64,000 nucleotides of DNA from an uncultured Winogradskyella sp. (GTDB taxonomy: Bacteria; Bacteroidota; Bacteroidia; Flavobacteriales; Flavobacteriaceae), in the NCBI RefSeq assembly GCF_947498005.1, contig NZ_CANMIW010000006.1, forward strand, positions 62,001 through 126,000, read 5' to 3'. The position numbers and the translations under genes were made by a program. Below are positions 1 through 7,101 of the stretch, one piece after another. Numbering within the stretch: position 1 is the first letter of the stretch; each line of letters starts with the position of its first letter. The notes beneath the pieces are model-generated. The model did not search any database. It worked only from the letters and a program-made list of their open reading frames with translations, and was not told where the DNA came from.

Positions 1-56
1 GAATTGATGCTATAAATGGTGGTGGACTAAGTAGCTTACAGCGCAAGCTAGGTTAA
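1..56 (+). CDS. 3' end of an unidentified gene (partial)
   Basis: A reading frame enters from the left edge and ends with TAA at 54-56. The visible C-terminal residues are IDAINGGGLSSLQRKLG. This is too little to name the product. Its stop codon overlaps the stop of the convergent DUF4230 gene within the four bases TTAA at 53-56, so the two genes meet tail to tail with no spacer. That it is coding is inferred from the open frame and the neat convergent junction only. Confidence 0.4.
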   Translation, partial: IDAINGGGLSSLQRKLG

Positions 57-676
57 TTTAATATGTCTTCTAAATTTTCGAGCTGAATTAAATCGTTAAC
101 GGGATTTTCATTGTACTGCAATGTCCAACCTAAAGAGTTCGTTAACATAAAAAATTTAGAAAGCTCACTGATTAATCGATTTTGAGCGTTAGCTTTTAAA
201 TCTGAAGCTTCAATCTTTTTCATTAAAGATTTACTAACCGTTTCCTTAATCTTATTATAGTCTTTGGCTTCAAATGGATTGAGATAATCGGCTTGGATAT
301 CGTAATACTCAAAATCTGGACTAATTTTTATTTCTTCTTTTGGGATATTTAAGATTTGAAGCGTTTTAGTTGTTTCATCAATATTGTATTCAATTTTACT
401 CAAATCATAAGTCACAGTAACATCTGCGTTTACCACGACTAATGCTTTTTTATCTGCAGAAAGATAGTCTCCAAAAATAGCTTTAGAATTTTTGTAGCTA
501 AACACTTCAGAAAAATGCCCTTCGGTTACAACTAATTTACCTACGTTTTTTATTTGTTCTTGGATTAAAGCACTGTGCTCTTCAATTACAATTTTATCTT
601 CATTTTTATCATCACAATATTTAAAAGTAAAAATGACAATTATTGCGATAATGATACCAAATACTATTTTTTTCAT
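53..676 (-). CDS. DUF4230 domain-containing membrane-anchored protein
   Basis: A 207-residue protein with a short N-terminal hydrophobic segment (about residues 4-18, rich in Ile and Val) followed by a soluble domain that should lie outside the cytoplasmic membrane. The soluble part resembles DUF4230 proteins: a strand-rich first half with VVVNADVTVTYDLSKIEY, then a helical second half. The molecular role of the family is unknown. The gene stands alone between a convergent gene on the left and the divergent secreted-family gene on the right. The family call rests on recalled sequence character, not on a search. Confidence 0.6.
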   Translation of the reverse strand: MKKIVFGIIIAIIVIFTFKYCDDKNEDKIVIEEHSALIQEQIKNVGKLVVTEGHFSEVFSYKNSKAIFGDYLSADKKALVVVNADVTVTYDLSKIEYNIDETTKTLQILNIPKEEIKISPDFEYYDIQADYLNPFEAKDYNKIKETVSKSLMKKIEASDLKANAQNRLISELSKFFMLTNSLGWTLQYNENPVNDLIQLENLEDILN

Positions 677-735
677 AGGTTATTTTATACATTTTACATA
701 TTTAATACTGTAAAATTAATTATTATTAAATCTTG

Positions 736-758
736 TTTTTTTGCCTTATGTCGTAAAC
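736..758 (+). promoter_or_regulatory. Upstream element of secreted-family gene 1
   Basis: Contains TTTTTTTGC (736-744), five bases, then GTCG (750-753) followed by TAAAC. The same T7GC-N5-GTCG arrangement is found at 3163-3180 and a degenerate form at 1785-1803. In each case the GTCG or ATCG core lies 156-158 bases before the chosen ATG of a gene of the same family. It is probably a regulator binding site or a relic of gene duplication. The regulator is unknown. Confidence 0.35.
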
Positions 759-905
759 GTGTGTGGGTTAACTAAAAAAAATGCAACATATCACTAAAAT
801 TTAAAAGTTTCTTTCTTCTGGTTTTAACTTAGACACAGAATAAGATAGTATTTCTATTAAAACAGAATACTTAAAGAAAGCCCTCTAATCTAAAAAGTGA
901 CTATT

Positions 906-1664
906 ATGTTTAAAAATATAAGCACACTACTTATCCTATTTACGACTTTAACTAGCTACGGCCAAGACTTCAAGTTAATAAAAAACACACATCCTAAAGC
1001 AAAAGAGTTAAAGCATAGTTTAAATCATACCAAAGACAGTTTAATTTTAGAATGTAATAACAAGATTCTAAATGTAGAGTTTTTTAATGAAGATTTTGAA
1101 AAAAAAGTAATCGTTGATGACCTTAAGACCAAAATATCACTGAAAGAATTTCCACAGGGAAAATTTGTTATAGAAGCTAAGTTAGCAGATAAAATTATTC
1201 TTATGGATTTGATTAGACATGAGAACTATAATGACAACCCTCAAACGGATGTAAATGAACCAGCAGAAGGTAAAGGTATGATGTTAGATGAGAGTTTAAA
1301 TATTATAAAATCATCACCAAAAAATAGTATTTCATATATTCTTACTCGTGGCAAAATAAAACAAAACAGAACTAATAGTTCTAAATTTTATTGGATAATA
1401 TCTCATGTAAATAATAAGATAGGATCGAGTAAAACTATGAAATTAGCAGACCAAGAATCAGTGGATAGAATGATATTAAAACATAAGGTAGAACTAAAAA
1501 GTGATTGTGGCAAACTTAACGAGTTAACCATTTGGGAAGTGTATGATACTAGTGAATTTATGGAAAACCAAGCCTCTAATCCAAACTTTGTATATACTTC
1601 AACTACGGATGTTTTTAATTCTACACCGTATTATACGACAAATCTAAAATCTCAAGATTTATAG
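906..1664 (+). CDS. Secreted protein of an uncharacterised tandem family, copy 1
   Basis: The product is about 252 residues from the ATG at 906. An in-frame GTG at 897 is possible but would spoil the compact signal peptide MFKNISTLLILFTTLTSYGQ. The mature protein has two conserved blocks shared with the next two genes. The N-terminal block has the pattern A-x-ELKH-x-LN-x-T-x-DSLIL-x-C and F-N-x-DFE. The C-terminal block has DQ-x-x-VDRMI, then LNEL-x-x-W-x-VYD, and ends in PYY. The linker between them is short and lacks the DLAVAGKK motif of the other two copies, so this is the most divergent member. Function is unknown. Export to the periplasm or beyond is inferred from the signal peptide. 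Confidence 0.75.
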   Translation: MFKNISTLLILFTTLTSYGQDFKLIKNTHPKAKELKHSLNHTKDSLILECNNKILNVEFFNEDFEKKVIVDDLKTKISLKEFPQGKFVIEAKLADKIILMDLIRHENYNDNPQTDVNEPAEGKGMMLDESLNIIKSSPKNSISYILTRGKIKQNRTNSSKFYWIISHVNNKIGSSKTMKLADQESVDRMILKHKVELKSDCGKLNELTIWEVYDTSEFMENQASNPNFVYTSTTDVFNSTPYYTTNLKSQDL

Positions 1665-1784
1665 TTTATAAGATAATTTTTGGAATAATTTAAGGTTTTT
1701 AAGTTTTTGACTTTTCAAATATCACAATTTTTAAACCTCTAGTAATCAAGACAGTTAATATTAAAACATTTACTTTTCATGCCG

Positions 1785-1806
1785 TTTTTTGTGTTGTTTA
1801 TCGAAG
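1785..1806 (+). promoter_or_regulatory. Upstream element of secreted-family gene 2 (degenerate)
   Basis: A run of six T, then G, and TATCG ending at 1803, resembling the T7GC-N5-GTCG element before copies 1 and 3 but with two extra bases. The ATCG lies 158 bases before the ATG at 1958, against 156 and 157 in the other copies. The similarity alone is weak; the constant distance is the main support. Confidence 0.25.
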
Positions 1807-1874
1807 ATCTTTACACATTAACTAAGATTAAAGTAGGCTAACTGATTTATAGAAATTACCAAAATAAAAGCAAA

Positions 1875-1882
1875 TATCTTTG
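1875..1882 (+). promoter_or_regulatory. Probable -7 promoter box of secreted-family gene 2
   Basis: TATCTTTG matches the Bacteroidota housekeeping -7 consensus TAnnTTTG exactly. Transcription would start near 1889, giving a leader of about 70 bases that contains the motif shared with gene 3. No good -33 TTG is seen at the usual distance. Confidence 0.4.
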
Positions 1883-1928
1883 TTTATACCGATGAATTGT
1901 ACATATTTGTAGTTACATTGGTAATATT

Positions 1929-1957
1929 GTTTCCCCAAAACAAAAACCTACTTAGAC
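1929..1957 (+). promoter_or_regulatory. Leader motif shared with gene 3
   Basis: The 25-30 bases before the ATG (a pyrimidine-C run, then AAAACAAAAACCTACTT) are nearly identical to 3304-3333 in front of copy 3. This conservation right up to the start codon suggests shared translation control or a recent duplication that included the leader. Copy 1 lacks it. Confidence 0.4.
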
Positions 1958-2950
1958 ATGAAAACACTTTACACAACAGTGTTCTTACTTTTGGCATCAT
2001 TAGTTTATGCCCAAAAATCTACATTATATCAAAATGTAAATGTTAGAGCGCAAGAACTTAAACACAACCTTAACAAAACTGGAGATAGTCTCATATTAAA
2101 ATGTGAGCGAACAGTATACGAAATTGTTATATTCAACGATGATTTTGAACGTGTTATTAAAGTTAGAGATAATGAAGCCATTATACCTATCGCTGATGTC
2201 CCTGTTGGAAGATATATTGTAGAAGCCTTGCTAAGTGACAAATTAATAGTAATGACTCTATTAAGAAATGAATCTTTTGGAACACCTCCTCCTAAAGCTC
2301 TTATAACGGATAGCTCTGATTTATTTGGAACCAAACAAAAAAAGGAAGCTGTAGCGAGTGTTGAAGTCCCAATTAAGACTCCAGAAAAAGAAGAAATTAA
2401 AGTTGCTGCGATTGAAGAGACTCAACCTATGGAAGAACTAACCAGCAGTGAAAATCATATAAAAAAGACAGATTTAGCGGTTGCAGGTAAAAAGTCTGAG
2501 CCAGAAAAAGTTAAAAAACCAAGGCTAAAAAGAAAGGTAACTTATACCAAACCTAAAGATCCAACGGAAAGTAGTTTATCATTATTTAAATCTGAAAAAC
2601 AAACCGCTAGTACTTCATCTAAAAGATCTACCAGAGAAGTCGATGCTGCGAGAGCTAATAGAATTGAGAGTACATATTGGGTAGAATATAGAATTAATAA
2701 TGGACAGAGCTCTCAAAAAATACAAAAATTAGGAGATCAAGATACGGTTGATCGTATGATTAGAAAAATAGAGATTGATAAGAAAACTAAAGCCGGACGA
2801 TTAAATGAACTTATTATCTGGACGGTTTATGATCCTCCACAATTTGTAAATCACAAAAAGAACAATAAATCGAACTTTACAACATTACCATCGGAAAGCT
2901 TCAATCTAGAACCTTATTACAAGCAAGTAAACGATCCGGATAATTTGTAA
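1958..2950 (+). CDS. Secreted protein of an uncharacterised tandem family, copy 2 (long linker)
   Basis: A 330-residue protein with a clear signal peptide (MKTLYTTVFLLLASLVYAQ). Residues about 25-110 form the conserved N-terminal block (RAQELKHNLNKTGDSLILKC, then FNDDFERVIKVRD). Residues about 120-235 are a Lys/Glu/Thr-rich, probably disordered linker containing DLAVAGKK. Residues about 240-330 form the C-terminal block (YWVEYRINNG, GDQDTVDRMIRKIEIDKKTK, GRLNELIIWTVYD, EPYYK). The linker is about 75 residues longer than in copy 3. No enzyme motif is visible. The two conserved blocks held by a variable linker suggest a two-domain binding or structural protein of the envelope. That role is inference. 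Confidence 0.8.
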   Translation: MKTLYTTVFLLLASLVYAQKSTLYQNVNVRAQELKHNLNKTGDSLILKCERTVYEIVIFNDDFERVIKVRDNEAIIPIADVPVGRYIVEALLSDKLIVMTLLRNESFGTPPPKALITDSSDLFGTKQKKEAVASVEVPIKTPEKEEIKVAAIEETQPMEELTSSENHIKKTDLAVAGKKSEPEKVKKPRLKRKVTYTKPKDPTESSLSLFKSEKQTASTSSKRSTREVDAARANRIESTYWVEYRINNGQSSQKIQKLGDQDTVDRMIRKIEIDKKTKAGRLNELIIWTVYDPPQFVNHKKNNKSNFTTLPSESFNLEPYYKQVNDPDNL

Positions 2951-2984
2951 TTTTCATAACTTAAATACATAAAACGTAATATAT

Positions 2985-3020
2985 AAATCTCAGATTAGTA
3001 ATTAATCTGAGATTTTTTTT
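2985..3020 (+). terminator. Rho-independent terminator after secreted-family gene 2
   Basis: A perfect 13-bp stem (2985-2997 with 3003-3015), loop GTAAT, then an unbroken T-run to 3020. It lies 35 bases after the stop codon of gene 2, so genes 2 and 3 are separate transcription units. Confidence 0.85.
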
Positions 3021-3162
3021 ACAATTAATCCAATCACTCTAACGGACTAGCTTAGTGAATCTCTATGAGATAATCACACCTCAACAAAACCCACTTAATC
3101 ATCTGAAATTAAACAACTTAAGCCAAACAAACGCATTAATAAAAAAATTAACTTTAATACCC

Positions 3163-3184
3163 TTTTTTTGCACTACGTCGATAG
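3163..3184 (+). promoter_or_regulatory. Upstream element of secreted-family gene 3
   Basis: TTTTTTTGC (3163-3171), five bases, GTCG (3177-3180), then ATAG. It has the same layout as the element at 736-753. GTCG lies 157 bases before the ATG at 3334. Confidence 0.35.
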
Positions 3185-3333
3185 TGAATACAACTCAACA
3201 ATAAAATAAGTAATGTGTCCATTTATCTAAAATTAGGTTAGTATAATACTTTAATTTTACACTAGCTAAGTGAGTAATCCCTAATTACTTTTTGCTATTA
3301 AATTGTTCCCAAAAACAAAAAACCTACTTTATT

Positions 3334-4101
3334 ATGCGACTACAAATTACACTCGTGTATTTGCTTTTGACTTCTTTTGTTTATGGTCAAAAATCCACGT
3401 TATTCCAAAATAAAAATTCTAGAGCTTTAGAGCTAAAACACGAACTAAATAAAACTAACGATAGTCTTATTTTAAAATGTGATCGTACCATATTCGAAGT
3501 CGTTTTCTTTAACGATGATTTTGAAAGGGTCGTTAGAGTTAGAAAAAAAGAAGCCAAAATCGCTATAACAGATTTGCCAGTAGGTCAGTATATAATTGAA
3601 ACACTTCTTAGAGATAAACTCATTGTACTTACTTTAGTAAGAAACGAAGAGTTTAAATTACCCAAACAGGATATTATAGCTAATGTTGTAAAGCAGGAAG
3701 AAAAAAAACCTACACCCTCTCAACTTTTAAACAGAGAAACGATAACTAAAAAATCTGATTTGGCAGTAGCAGGAAAAAAAGCTGTTAGAACAGTTGAAGT
3801 AAAAAGAAAGCAATCCACAGCACTTTATTGGATAGAATACAAAATCAATACAGGTCAAAACACACTTAAAACCGAAAAATTTGGAGATCAAGCAACTATT
3901 GACCAAATGATTAGAAAAATTGAAATAGATAAAAAAACTAAAACAGGTCGCTTAAATGAGTTGATAGTTTGGAAAGTGTTTGATTCTTCCAAGTTTTTAA
4001 AACATAGAAGAGCAAACAAAAACAATTATTCTACAACAGCATCAGACAGCTACAATACAGAGCCTTATTACAAAGAAGTAAATGAGCTAGACAGCAAATA
4101 G
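3334..4101 (+). CDS. Secreted protein of an uncharacterised tandem family, copy 3
   Basis: A 255-residue protein from the ATG at 3334. An upstream in-frame TTG at 3292 falls inside the leader shared with gene 2 and is rejected. The signal peptide MRLQITLVYLLLTSFVYGQ is followed by the conserved N-terminal block (ELKHELNKTNDSLILKC, FNDDFERVVRVRKK), a linker with DLAVAGKK, and the C-terminal block (YWIEYKIN, FGDQATIDQMIRKIEID, TGRLNELIVWKVFD, EPYYKEV). It is clearly closer to copy 2 than to copy 1. Its stop is only four bases from the stop of the convergent gldC. Function unknown. Confidence 0.8.
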   Translation: MRLQITLVYLLLTSFVYGQKSTLFQNKNSRALELKHELNKTNDSLILKCDRTIFEVVFFNDDFERVVRVRKKEAKIAITDLPVGQYIIETLLRDKLIVLTLVRNEEFKLPKQDIIANVVKQEEKKPTPSQLLNRETITKKSDLAVAGKKAVRTVEVKRKQSTALYWIEYKINTGQNTLKTEKFGDQATIDQMIRKIEIDKKTKTGRLNELIVWKVFDSSKFLKHRRANKNNYSTTASDSYNTEPYYKEVNELDSK

Positions 4102-4105
4102 TCTA

Positions 4106-4441
4106 CTATTTTTTTAACTCTAATTTCTCAGCAAAATAATCACAAAAATCTTTCATTGTTGCAGTCATTTTTTCATCTTGAGTGGCTCTTAAAAACGTAT
4201 CACTCATTGTGACTAATGTTTGATGAAAAAACAATTTCATTTCATCTACAGGCATATCCTTTGTCCATAAGTCTATTTTTAGAGTTTCTTGCGCATTACT
4301 ATCCCAAACAGATAACATTAATGCTTTAGCTTCTTCATTATTAACACCACCATCTTGTGCAGACCAGTTTAATTTTTCTGGCACACGGTTTTCATCAAGT
4401 TCTACGTTTAATACTATCTTAGATTTTATAACTTTAGACAT
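4106..4441 (-). CDS. gldC: Gliding motility protein GldC
   Basis: A 111-residue protein without signal peptide or membrane segment, matching GldC of gliding flavobacteria in length, sequence character (KIVLNVELDENRVPEKLNWSA near the N-terminus, a helical C-terminal half) and position next to gldB. Its ATG overlaps the gldB stop by one base (TAATG), so the two are translationally coupled. In Flavobacterium johnsoniae GldC is needed for efficient rather than for any gliding; its biochemical role is not settled. Identification rests on recognised family features and synteny. Confidence 0.85.
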   Translation of the reverse strand: MSKVIKSKIVLNVELDENRVPEKLNWSAQDGGVNNEEAKALMLSVWDSNAQETLKIDLWTKDMPVDEMKLFFHQTLVTMSDTFLRATQDEKMTATMKDFCDYFAEKLELKK

Positions 4442-5412
4442 TACTTTTTTGGTTTAAAATTTGCGTTTCTAAATATTTCTTCAGGTTCGGTTTGCATTAT
4501 TTTTAGCACATCATCCTCTACTTTTTCAGCATAAGCTTTAACAATTTGCCAACCTAAATACTGACCTAATCGTCCAGGCGAATCATTATCTAATTCTAGC
4601 CCAAATTTTGTAAATGGTGCATCACCAACAAAGCGACTTGGCAATTTACTATTTGTACTATAAAGAAATTCTTTTTCTACAAAATAACTCCATATCTGGC
4701 TTTCATTTGCTTCTGCCCATTTTAACTGCGCGTCAGAATATCCTATTTTTTCAGCGTCAGTTTTAAACGGAATCATGATATCTTTAAAGTATAACAACTT
4801 ACCAAAGTAAATCATCTCATCTAACAGCGTACTTCGCCTAGTTTGAAAATTATATTTTGATGCATACCCATTTGCTACATCAGAGATAATCTGATCTTCT
4901 TCCATATTGGCCGCGATATACATTGGTATATTTTGATAAAACGGATGACTAGCTCCTAAATAATTATCTAATGCGATAAGAACAATAGAATCGTTAACAA
5001 AGGTTTTATCTCTGTAAGCTACATCGTTAGTTAAAGTTATAACTCTAGGAGCCTTAAAGGTTTTATCATAATATTTTAGATGCTGAAATAAGCCTTCTAA
5101 CTCTTTTGTAGCCGTATTGACATCTGGAAATTTCTCTTGTACTTCGCCTAGTAATTCATTTTGTAAACTATCATTCATTTTTTCAATCCAGAAAGAATCC
5201 GGATCACTTATAAAAAAAAATGGGTAAGCCTCTTTTAATTTTTGAAGATCTTTAGGCTCAGCCTCAAAAAACGCTTTATCAAAACGTTCAACGTAAAAAT
5301 CTATATCAATCTCAGCAATTTGTTTTTCTAGTTTAGACTCCTCTTCACAAGACCATATAACTAATCCTATCACTAATATTATAAAAAATCTTATCTGCAT
5401 TTTATAAAACAT
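4441..5412 (-). CDS. gldB: Gliding motility lipoprotein GldB
   Basis: About 323 residues. An N-terminal lipoprotein signal (MFYKMQIRFFIILVIGLVIWSC) ends in a lipobox with Trp before Ser-Cys. Starts at 5400 (MQIRFF) and 5451 are also in frame. The one at 5451 would place 13 extra residues ahead of the signal peptide and is unlikely. The mature protein (FYVERFDKAFFEA near the N-terminus, GWQIVKAYAEK near the C-terminus) fits GldB, an essential gliding lipoprotein. It heads a gldB-gldC operon and is divergent from nadE, so both promoters must lie within about 70 bases. Confidence 0.85.
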   Translation of the reverse strand: MFYKMQIRFFIILVIGLVIWSCEEESKLEKQIAEIDIDFYVERFDKAFFEAEPKDLQKLKEAYPFFFISDPDSFWIEKMNDSLQNELLGEVQEKFPDVNTATKELEGLFQHLKYYDKTFKAPRVITLTNDVAYRDKTFVNDSIVLIALDNYLGASHPFYQNIPMYIAANMEEDQIISDVANGYASKYNFQTRRSTLLDEMIYFGKLLYFKDIMIPFKTDAEKIGYSDAQLKWAEANESQIWSYFVEKEFLYSTNSKLPSRFVGDAPFTKFGLELDNDSPGRLGQYLGWQIVKAYAEKVEDDVLKIMQTEPEEIFRNANFKPKK

Positions 5413-5435
5413 TTTTAATCCTAACACGTTTGCGT

Positions 5436-5443
5436 TATTTTTG
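5436..5443 (+). promoter_or_regulatory. Probable -7 promoter box of nadE
   Basis: TATTTTTG matches TAnnTTTG. A start of transcription near 5450 leaves a leader of about 35 bases to the ATG at 5486 and excludes the in-frame TTG at 5441 as start. The box lies 24 bases upstream of the chosen gldB start. Confidence 0.45.
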
Positions 5444-5485
5444 TTGTGCAAAGGTACACTTCTTTGTTATAAAAACTCAAAAATT

Positions 5486-6274
5486 ATGCAGACAGAAAAG
5501 ATTGTAAATCATATTGTAGATTGGTTAAAAGACTATGCCACTAAAGCTGGTGTTAATGGTTTTGTAATAGGAATTTCGGGCGGAATTGATTCTGCCGTAA
5601 CCTCAACTCTTTGTGCAAAAACAGGTTTAGATCTTCTCTGTATTGAAATGCCAATTCACCAAGCCGCTAGCCACGTTACAAGAGCACAAGAGCATATTGC
5701 TCAATTAAAAGCGCGTTTTCCTAACGTTAAAGATGCACGAGTAGACTTAACACCTGTGTTTGAAGAATTCAAAACAGAAGTAAATTTAGATGGTAAGGAA
5801 GCAATTGTAAATATGGCTTTAGCAAATACGCGAGCGCGTTTAAGAATGACTACGTTGTATTATCACGCTGGTCTTTTAGGTCTTTTAGTTGCAGGCACAG
5901 GGAACAAAGTTGAAGATTTTGGTGTTGGGTTTTATACTAAATATGGAGATGGTGGAGTTGACTTAAGTCCGATTGCAGATTTATTAAAGTCTGAAGTATA
6001 TGAAATTGGATCCTATCTAAAAGTGCCAGAATCTATAATGAATGCAGCGCCTAGTGATGGATTATTTGGTGATGCACGAAGTGATGAAGATCAAATTGGA
6101 GCTTCTTACCCAGAATTAGAATGGGCAATGCAAATGAAAGACGAAGGAAAATCAGCAAATGATTTTGAAGGAAGACAACGAGAAGTTTATGAAATCTTTT
6201 CTAGATATAATAACTCTAACAAACATAAAATGGTCGCCATACCAGTTTGCGAAATCCCTAATAATTTAAAATAA
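5486..6274 (+). CDS. nadE: NH3-dependent NAD+ synthetase
   Basis: A 262-residue enzyme that amidates nicotinic acid adenine dinucleotide to NAD+, the last step of NAD synthesis. The ATP-pyrophosphatase P-loop is seen as GISGGIDSAV at about residues 30-39. Downstream are the family blocks RARLRMTTLYYHA and GTGNKVEDFGVGFYTKYGDGGVDLSPIADLLKSEV. There is no N-terminal glutaminase domain, so it should use free ammonia. The ATG at 5486 gives the usual MQTEKIV N-terminus. The gldC-gldB-nadE neighbourhood is common in flavobacteria. Confidence 0.93.
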   Translation: MQTEKIVNHIVDWLKDYATKAGVNGFVIGISGGIDSAVTSTLCAKTGLDLLCIEMPIHQAASHVTRAQEHIAQLKARFPNVKDARVDLTPVFEEFKTEVNLDGKEAIVNMALANTRARLRMTTLYYHAGLLGLLVAGTGNKVEDFGVGFYTKYGDGGVDLSPIADLLKSEVYEIGSYLKVPESIMNAAPSDGLFGDARSDEDQIGASYPELEWAMQMKDEGKSANDFEGRQREVYEIFSRYNNSNKHKMVAIPVCEIPNNLK

Positions 6275-6294
6275 ATTTTGCGTTTTAATATACT

Positions 6295-6328
6295 AAATAG
6301 TGAAATTAATCAATTTTTCACTATTTTT
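6295..6328 (+). terminator. Terminator after nadE
   Basis: An 11-bp stem (6295-6305 with 6316-6326), 10-base loop, T-run on the 3' side. It lies 20 bases after the nadE stop and separates nadE from the response regulator gene. Confidence 0.65.
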
Positions 6329-6411
6329 ACCTAATTGAATCTACACATTGTATTGATTATAGCCTATTAAATTATTAATAATCCTAACCAACCAAATAAA
6401 ATACAATAGTA

Positions 6412-7041
6412 ATGATACATATTTTACTAGTTGATAATCATCCCATTATACGCAAGGGATTAGAGCTATATCTTAACAGCAAGCCAGACCTTAAAGTAAT
6501 AGGAAGTTTAGAAAGCGGAATTGAAATATTTGAATTTGTTAGACGTAATAAAGTAGATGTTATTATATCTGAAGTAGATCTTCCAGAACTTAATGGAATA
6601 ACTGCACTTAGAGCTATAAAAAAAGAATACAAGTCTGTAAATGTATTAATGTTTAGCCACCAACCCGAAGAAATTTACGCCATAAGCACACTAAAAGCAG
6701 GTGCATCTGGTTATTTAAATAAAACTGCTGAAGTCGAAGCTATAGAAACTGCTGTCCGAAAAATTCATGCTGGTGAGACTTCACTTAGTGAAAAAATGGA
6801 TAAGCACCTTCGTTATGAAGACACTAGAAAAAGCAGAAGTAGAATGTTTAAAAAACTATCAACACGAGAGGTTGAAGTTTTAAAACTATTATCCATTGGT
6901 CGTAAGAATAAGGAAATTGCGCAAGAATTAGATATCAATGAAAAAACAGTAAGTACTTATAAAGCACGCTTGTTTAAAAAACTTAATGTAACCAACATTG
7001 TAGACTTAATTCACCAAGCTAAACACCATAATTTAGCTTAG
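6412..7041 (+). CDS. NarL/FixJ-type response regulator with Glu at the phosphorylation site
   Basis: A 209-residue regulator: receiver domain (about 1-120) and LuxR-type HTH (about 145-205, LSTREVEVLKLLSIGRKNKEIAQ then NEKTVSTYKARLFKKLNV). In the receiver the block that normally reads L-D-L-x-M-P-G-x-N-G is S-E-V-D-L-P-E-L-N-G, so the phospho-accepting Asp is Glu54. The acidic pair before HP is Asp8-Asn9 instead of Asp-Asp. Ser82 and Lys104 of the switch are kept. It may therefore act without phosphorylation, Glu mimicking the active state. No histidine kinase gene is adjacent. Targets are unknown. Confidence 0.88.
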   Translation: MIHILLVDNHPIIRKGLELYLNSKPDLKVIGSLESGIEIFEFVRRNKVDVIISEVDLPELNGITALRAIKKEYKSVNVLMFSHQPEEIYAISTLKAGASGYLNKTAEVEAIETAVRKIHAGETSLSEKMDKHLRYEDTRKSRSRMFKKLSTREVEVLKLLSIGRKNKEIAQELDINEKTVSTYKARLFKKLNVTNIVDLIHQAKHHNLA

Positions 7042-7063
7042 ATTATAATAATAGAAATAACAG

Positions 7064-7095
7064 ATGTCATGTAACTTTACGTGGCATTTTTTTTT
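7064..7095 (+). terminator. Terminator after the response regulator gene
   Basis: A 10-bp stem with G-T pairs (7064-7073 with 7078-7087), loop ACTT, then a run of nine T ending at 7095. It sits between the convergent response regulator gene and dnaG. Confidence 0.75.
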
Positions 7096-7101
7096 ATGTT
7101 T

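Larger units (their letters stand above)
2951..3333. other. Intergenic region between secreted-family genes 2 and 3
   Basis: This 383-base gap holds a strong terminator at 2985-3020, the T7GC-N5-GTCG element at 3163-3180, a possible -7 box TAATTTTA at 3252-3259, and the leader motif at 3304-3333. The -7 candidate lies 56 bases before the leader motif, close to the 58 bases seen in front of gene 2. No credible coding sequence is seen. Confidence 0.5.

Noticed and set aside
575-775. An open frame on the plus strand, 66 residues
   Set aside because: It overlaps the DUF4230 gene on the other strand in its first half, has low-complexity Phe/Ile/Tyr composition and no recognisable family.
3292-3333. 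A TTG start for secreted-family gene 3
   Set aside because: The stretch is the leader motif shared with gene 2, and the ATG at 3334 gives a complete signal peptide.
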